48,389 nt of DNA. It comes from Candidatus Peribacteraceae bacterium (lineage in GTDB: Bacteria > Patescibacteriota > Gracilibacteria > Peribacterales > Peribacteraceae). This document shows positions 47,227-48,389 of this stretch, in pieces. The notes below the pieces were generated by a model that worked only from the letters and a program-made list of their open reading frames with translations, was not told the origin of the DNA and ran no database searches. Position 1 is the first letter of the stretch. Each line of letters opens with the position of its first letter. Made by a program: the position numbers and the translations under genes. The DNA is taken from contig JAQUKV010000011.1 in assembly GCA_028718905.1 (NCBI GenBank), positions 1 through 48,389 on the forward strand, read 5' to 3'.

Positions 47227-48282
47227 GTGCCAATCAGGATTAACAAGGAGCAAGCGGCAGTTATTCTTCGCAAAGCAGCTACACTGGCTGATAAGGGCAA
47301 GTTACATGCTGGATGGATGAAGAAGATCGAGCATCTATCTCAACTATGCCAAGAGGGAGTCTCAAAGACACATATCGCATTCTTGGGTACTGCGATTCTT
47401 GCCAAAGCTACGGACAGGAACGCTGACTTGTTTGCGATTAAACCTGAACATGCAAAGTCCAATCACAATTCTTTCTCTGCGCGCACACTTTGTCACAGTG
47501 TATTGGTACCGCTGGCGGCAGAACTTGGTTTCAGTCTTGGTGTTTCTGGTAGAGAACCACTAAATAATCAGCCATATTTTCGTATGACGAGGCTCGATGA
47601 TGGGACGCCTGTACATACCGGTGGCAAGGCTGCCTTCGACTATATGGTGGGGCTTGTCAGAGAATTGCAGCGGTTACCTAATGAATCTTCTGCGAAGAAG
47701 GCATTGAGTGCCTTCATTAGAGTGAGAAGGGGCTATCAAATACGCTATAAGGATTATGAAAAAGGAAACGAGATTTCTCCTGAGGAGCTTATCGGGGCTA
47801 TCGAAGAATTTGTCAGGGGGGACTCTGAAGGCGGAAAGCGTGCTCAAGCTGTAGTGGCTGGATTGCTGGACACATTTGCAGGCGAGGAAAGGGTTGAGAG
47901 TGGCAGGATAAATGACCCCAGTAGGAATTATCCGGGAGATGTCTGCATTCGCTCGTCATCTGATCCCACAATTTGGGAGAAGGCTTTTGAAGTTAGAGAC
48001 AAGCCAGTCAAAATGAACGATGCACAGATATTTGGGAAAAAATGTATTGATATGGGGGTAAGAGAAGCAGCTCTTGTGATGGTCTCTGACCAACAGAAAC
48101 AACTCGACGGGAAGGAGTTGAAATCTTGGGCTGAAGGATTCGGCATTGGCCTGACTCTCTTCCACGGATGGAGTTCATTCGTAGAGCAAGTACTTTTCTG
48201 GTCAGAGCAGCCAGAACCTGTGGCTGCAACAATGGCATGTGAGCGTATCTATGGACGATTAGTTAGGCTCAAGACTAGTTAA
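47227..48282 (+). CDS. SacI-family restriction endonuclease
   Basis: The 351-residue protein resembles the SacI restriction-enzyme family. FSARTLCHSVLVPLAAELGFSLGVSGREPLNNQPYFRM (about 83-120) is the most characteristic region. A PD-(D/E)XK-like site reads YPGDVCIRSS...KAFEVRDKPV, with D238, E255 and K259 as candidates. It would cut unmodified DNA, with the adjacent C5 methyltransferase protecting the host. The GTG start at 47227 is supported by a -10 6 nt upstream. The match is from memory of the family, so a profile search is needed to confirm specificity. Confidence 0.75.
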   Translation: MPIRINKEQAAVILRKAATLADKGKLHAGWMKKIEHLSQLCQEGVSKTHIAFLGTAILAKATDRNADLFAIKPEHAKSNHNSFSARTLCHSVLVPLAAELGFSLGVSGREPLNNQPYFRMTRLDDGTPVHTGGKAAFDYMVGLVRELQRLPNESSAKKALSAFIRVRRGYQIRYKDYEKGNEISPEELIGAIEEFVRGDSEGGKRAQAVVAGLLDTFAGEERVESGRINDPSRNYPGDVCIRSSSDPTIWEKAFEVRDKPVKMNDAQIFGKKCIDMGVREAALVMVSDQQKQLDGKELKSWAEGFGIGLTLFHGWSSFVEQVLFWSEQPEPVAATMACERIYGRLVRLKTS

Positions 48283-48389
48283 GAGGATGTTTTCGAAAGA
48301 GGGACAGTAAGAGATTATACAGGTTTTCGTGACGATGATTAAATCTGAATTCGCATTCTTTCAAGTGAAGGTAGAACGTCTGTTTATGA
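48283..48389. other. Right edge, no feature seen
   Basis: AT-rich sequence after the endonuclease stop; I see no complete gene, hairpin or repeat before the window ends. Confidence 0.5.

Noticed and set aside
1..48389. TGA read as glycine, as in some CPR groups
   Set aside because: TGA ends many genes at expected lengths, including ATGA overlaps at 39199-39202 and 39969-39972, so it is a normal stop here.

Overview
The window looks like chromosome of a small-genome bacterium of the Candidate Phyla Radiation, most likely a Peregrinibacteria/Peribacteria-like lineage. This is inference from gene content and style, because no rRNA is present. The indicators are an archaeal-type ProRS, short RaiA, a free-standing four-helix-bundle gene, small conserved CPR-type hypotheticals, very large membrane proteins of unknown function, and TGA used as an ordinary stop (so code 11, not the TGA=Gly code). 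Purine-rich Shine-Dalgarno sequences are rarely obvious. At ten genes a sigma-70-like -10 hexamer ends exactly 6 nt before the start codon, which predicts leaderless mRNAs.

Layout. (1) 1-12.9 kb, almost all minus strand: a LOG-family fragment, a secreted protein, a YtxH-like protein, proS, a DUF212 membrane protein, a RecB-like nuclease, then a five-gene cluster encoding a 1731-aa membrane protein with a PPLP-rich linker and its smaller companions. (2) 13-22.3 kb: raiA, a four-helix-bundle gene between inverted repeats, DUF3048, rplY (L25), a GT2 glycosyltransferase, a uvrC with three foreign insertions including a GNAT-like domain, a bPH2-type membrane protein, a DUF2975/XRE pair, a recombinase remnant, and arsR-arsM. 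(3) 22.4-32.7 kb: a metal/redox block bracketed by two direct copies of a ~285-bp hairpin-rich repeat. It holds thioredoxin/CcdA-like genes, DUF134, DUF5320, a ZIP transporter, YibE/F, a HAD hydrolase, a cupin, zur-znuACB with a Zur-like box, and a NUDIX hydrolase. (4) 32.7-43.5 kb: a NERD protein, a tRNA-Arg(UCU), then a mobile region bounded by two related large serine recombinases. Inside are a zinc-ribbon/deoxyribosyltransferase-like protein coupled to an HNH nuclease, an unknown zinc-finger protein, and a compact operon of ParB-methyltransferase, second methyltransferase, small terminase and large terminase with no capsid genes. (5) 43.5-48.3 kb, visibly more AT-rich: rmuC, two small proteins, lexA, and a C5 methyltransferase next to a SacI-family restriction enzyme.

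Best candidates for undescribed biology: the ribbon/NDT-like + HNH cassette, the UvrC-GNAT fusion and its repeat insert between Fe-S cysteines, the 285-bp structured repeat, the packaging-only recombinase element, the giant membrane-protein cluster, the shared TGAATA-NN-TATTCA operator in the redox/metal block, and the leaderless promoter rule.
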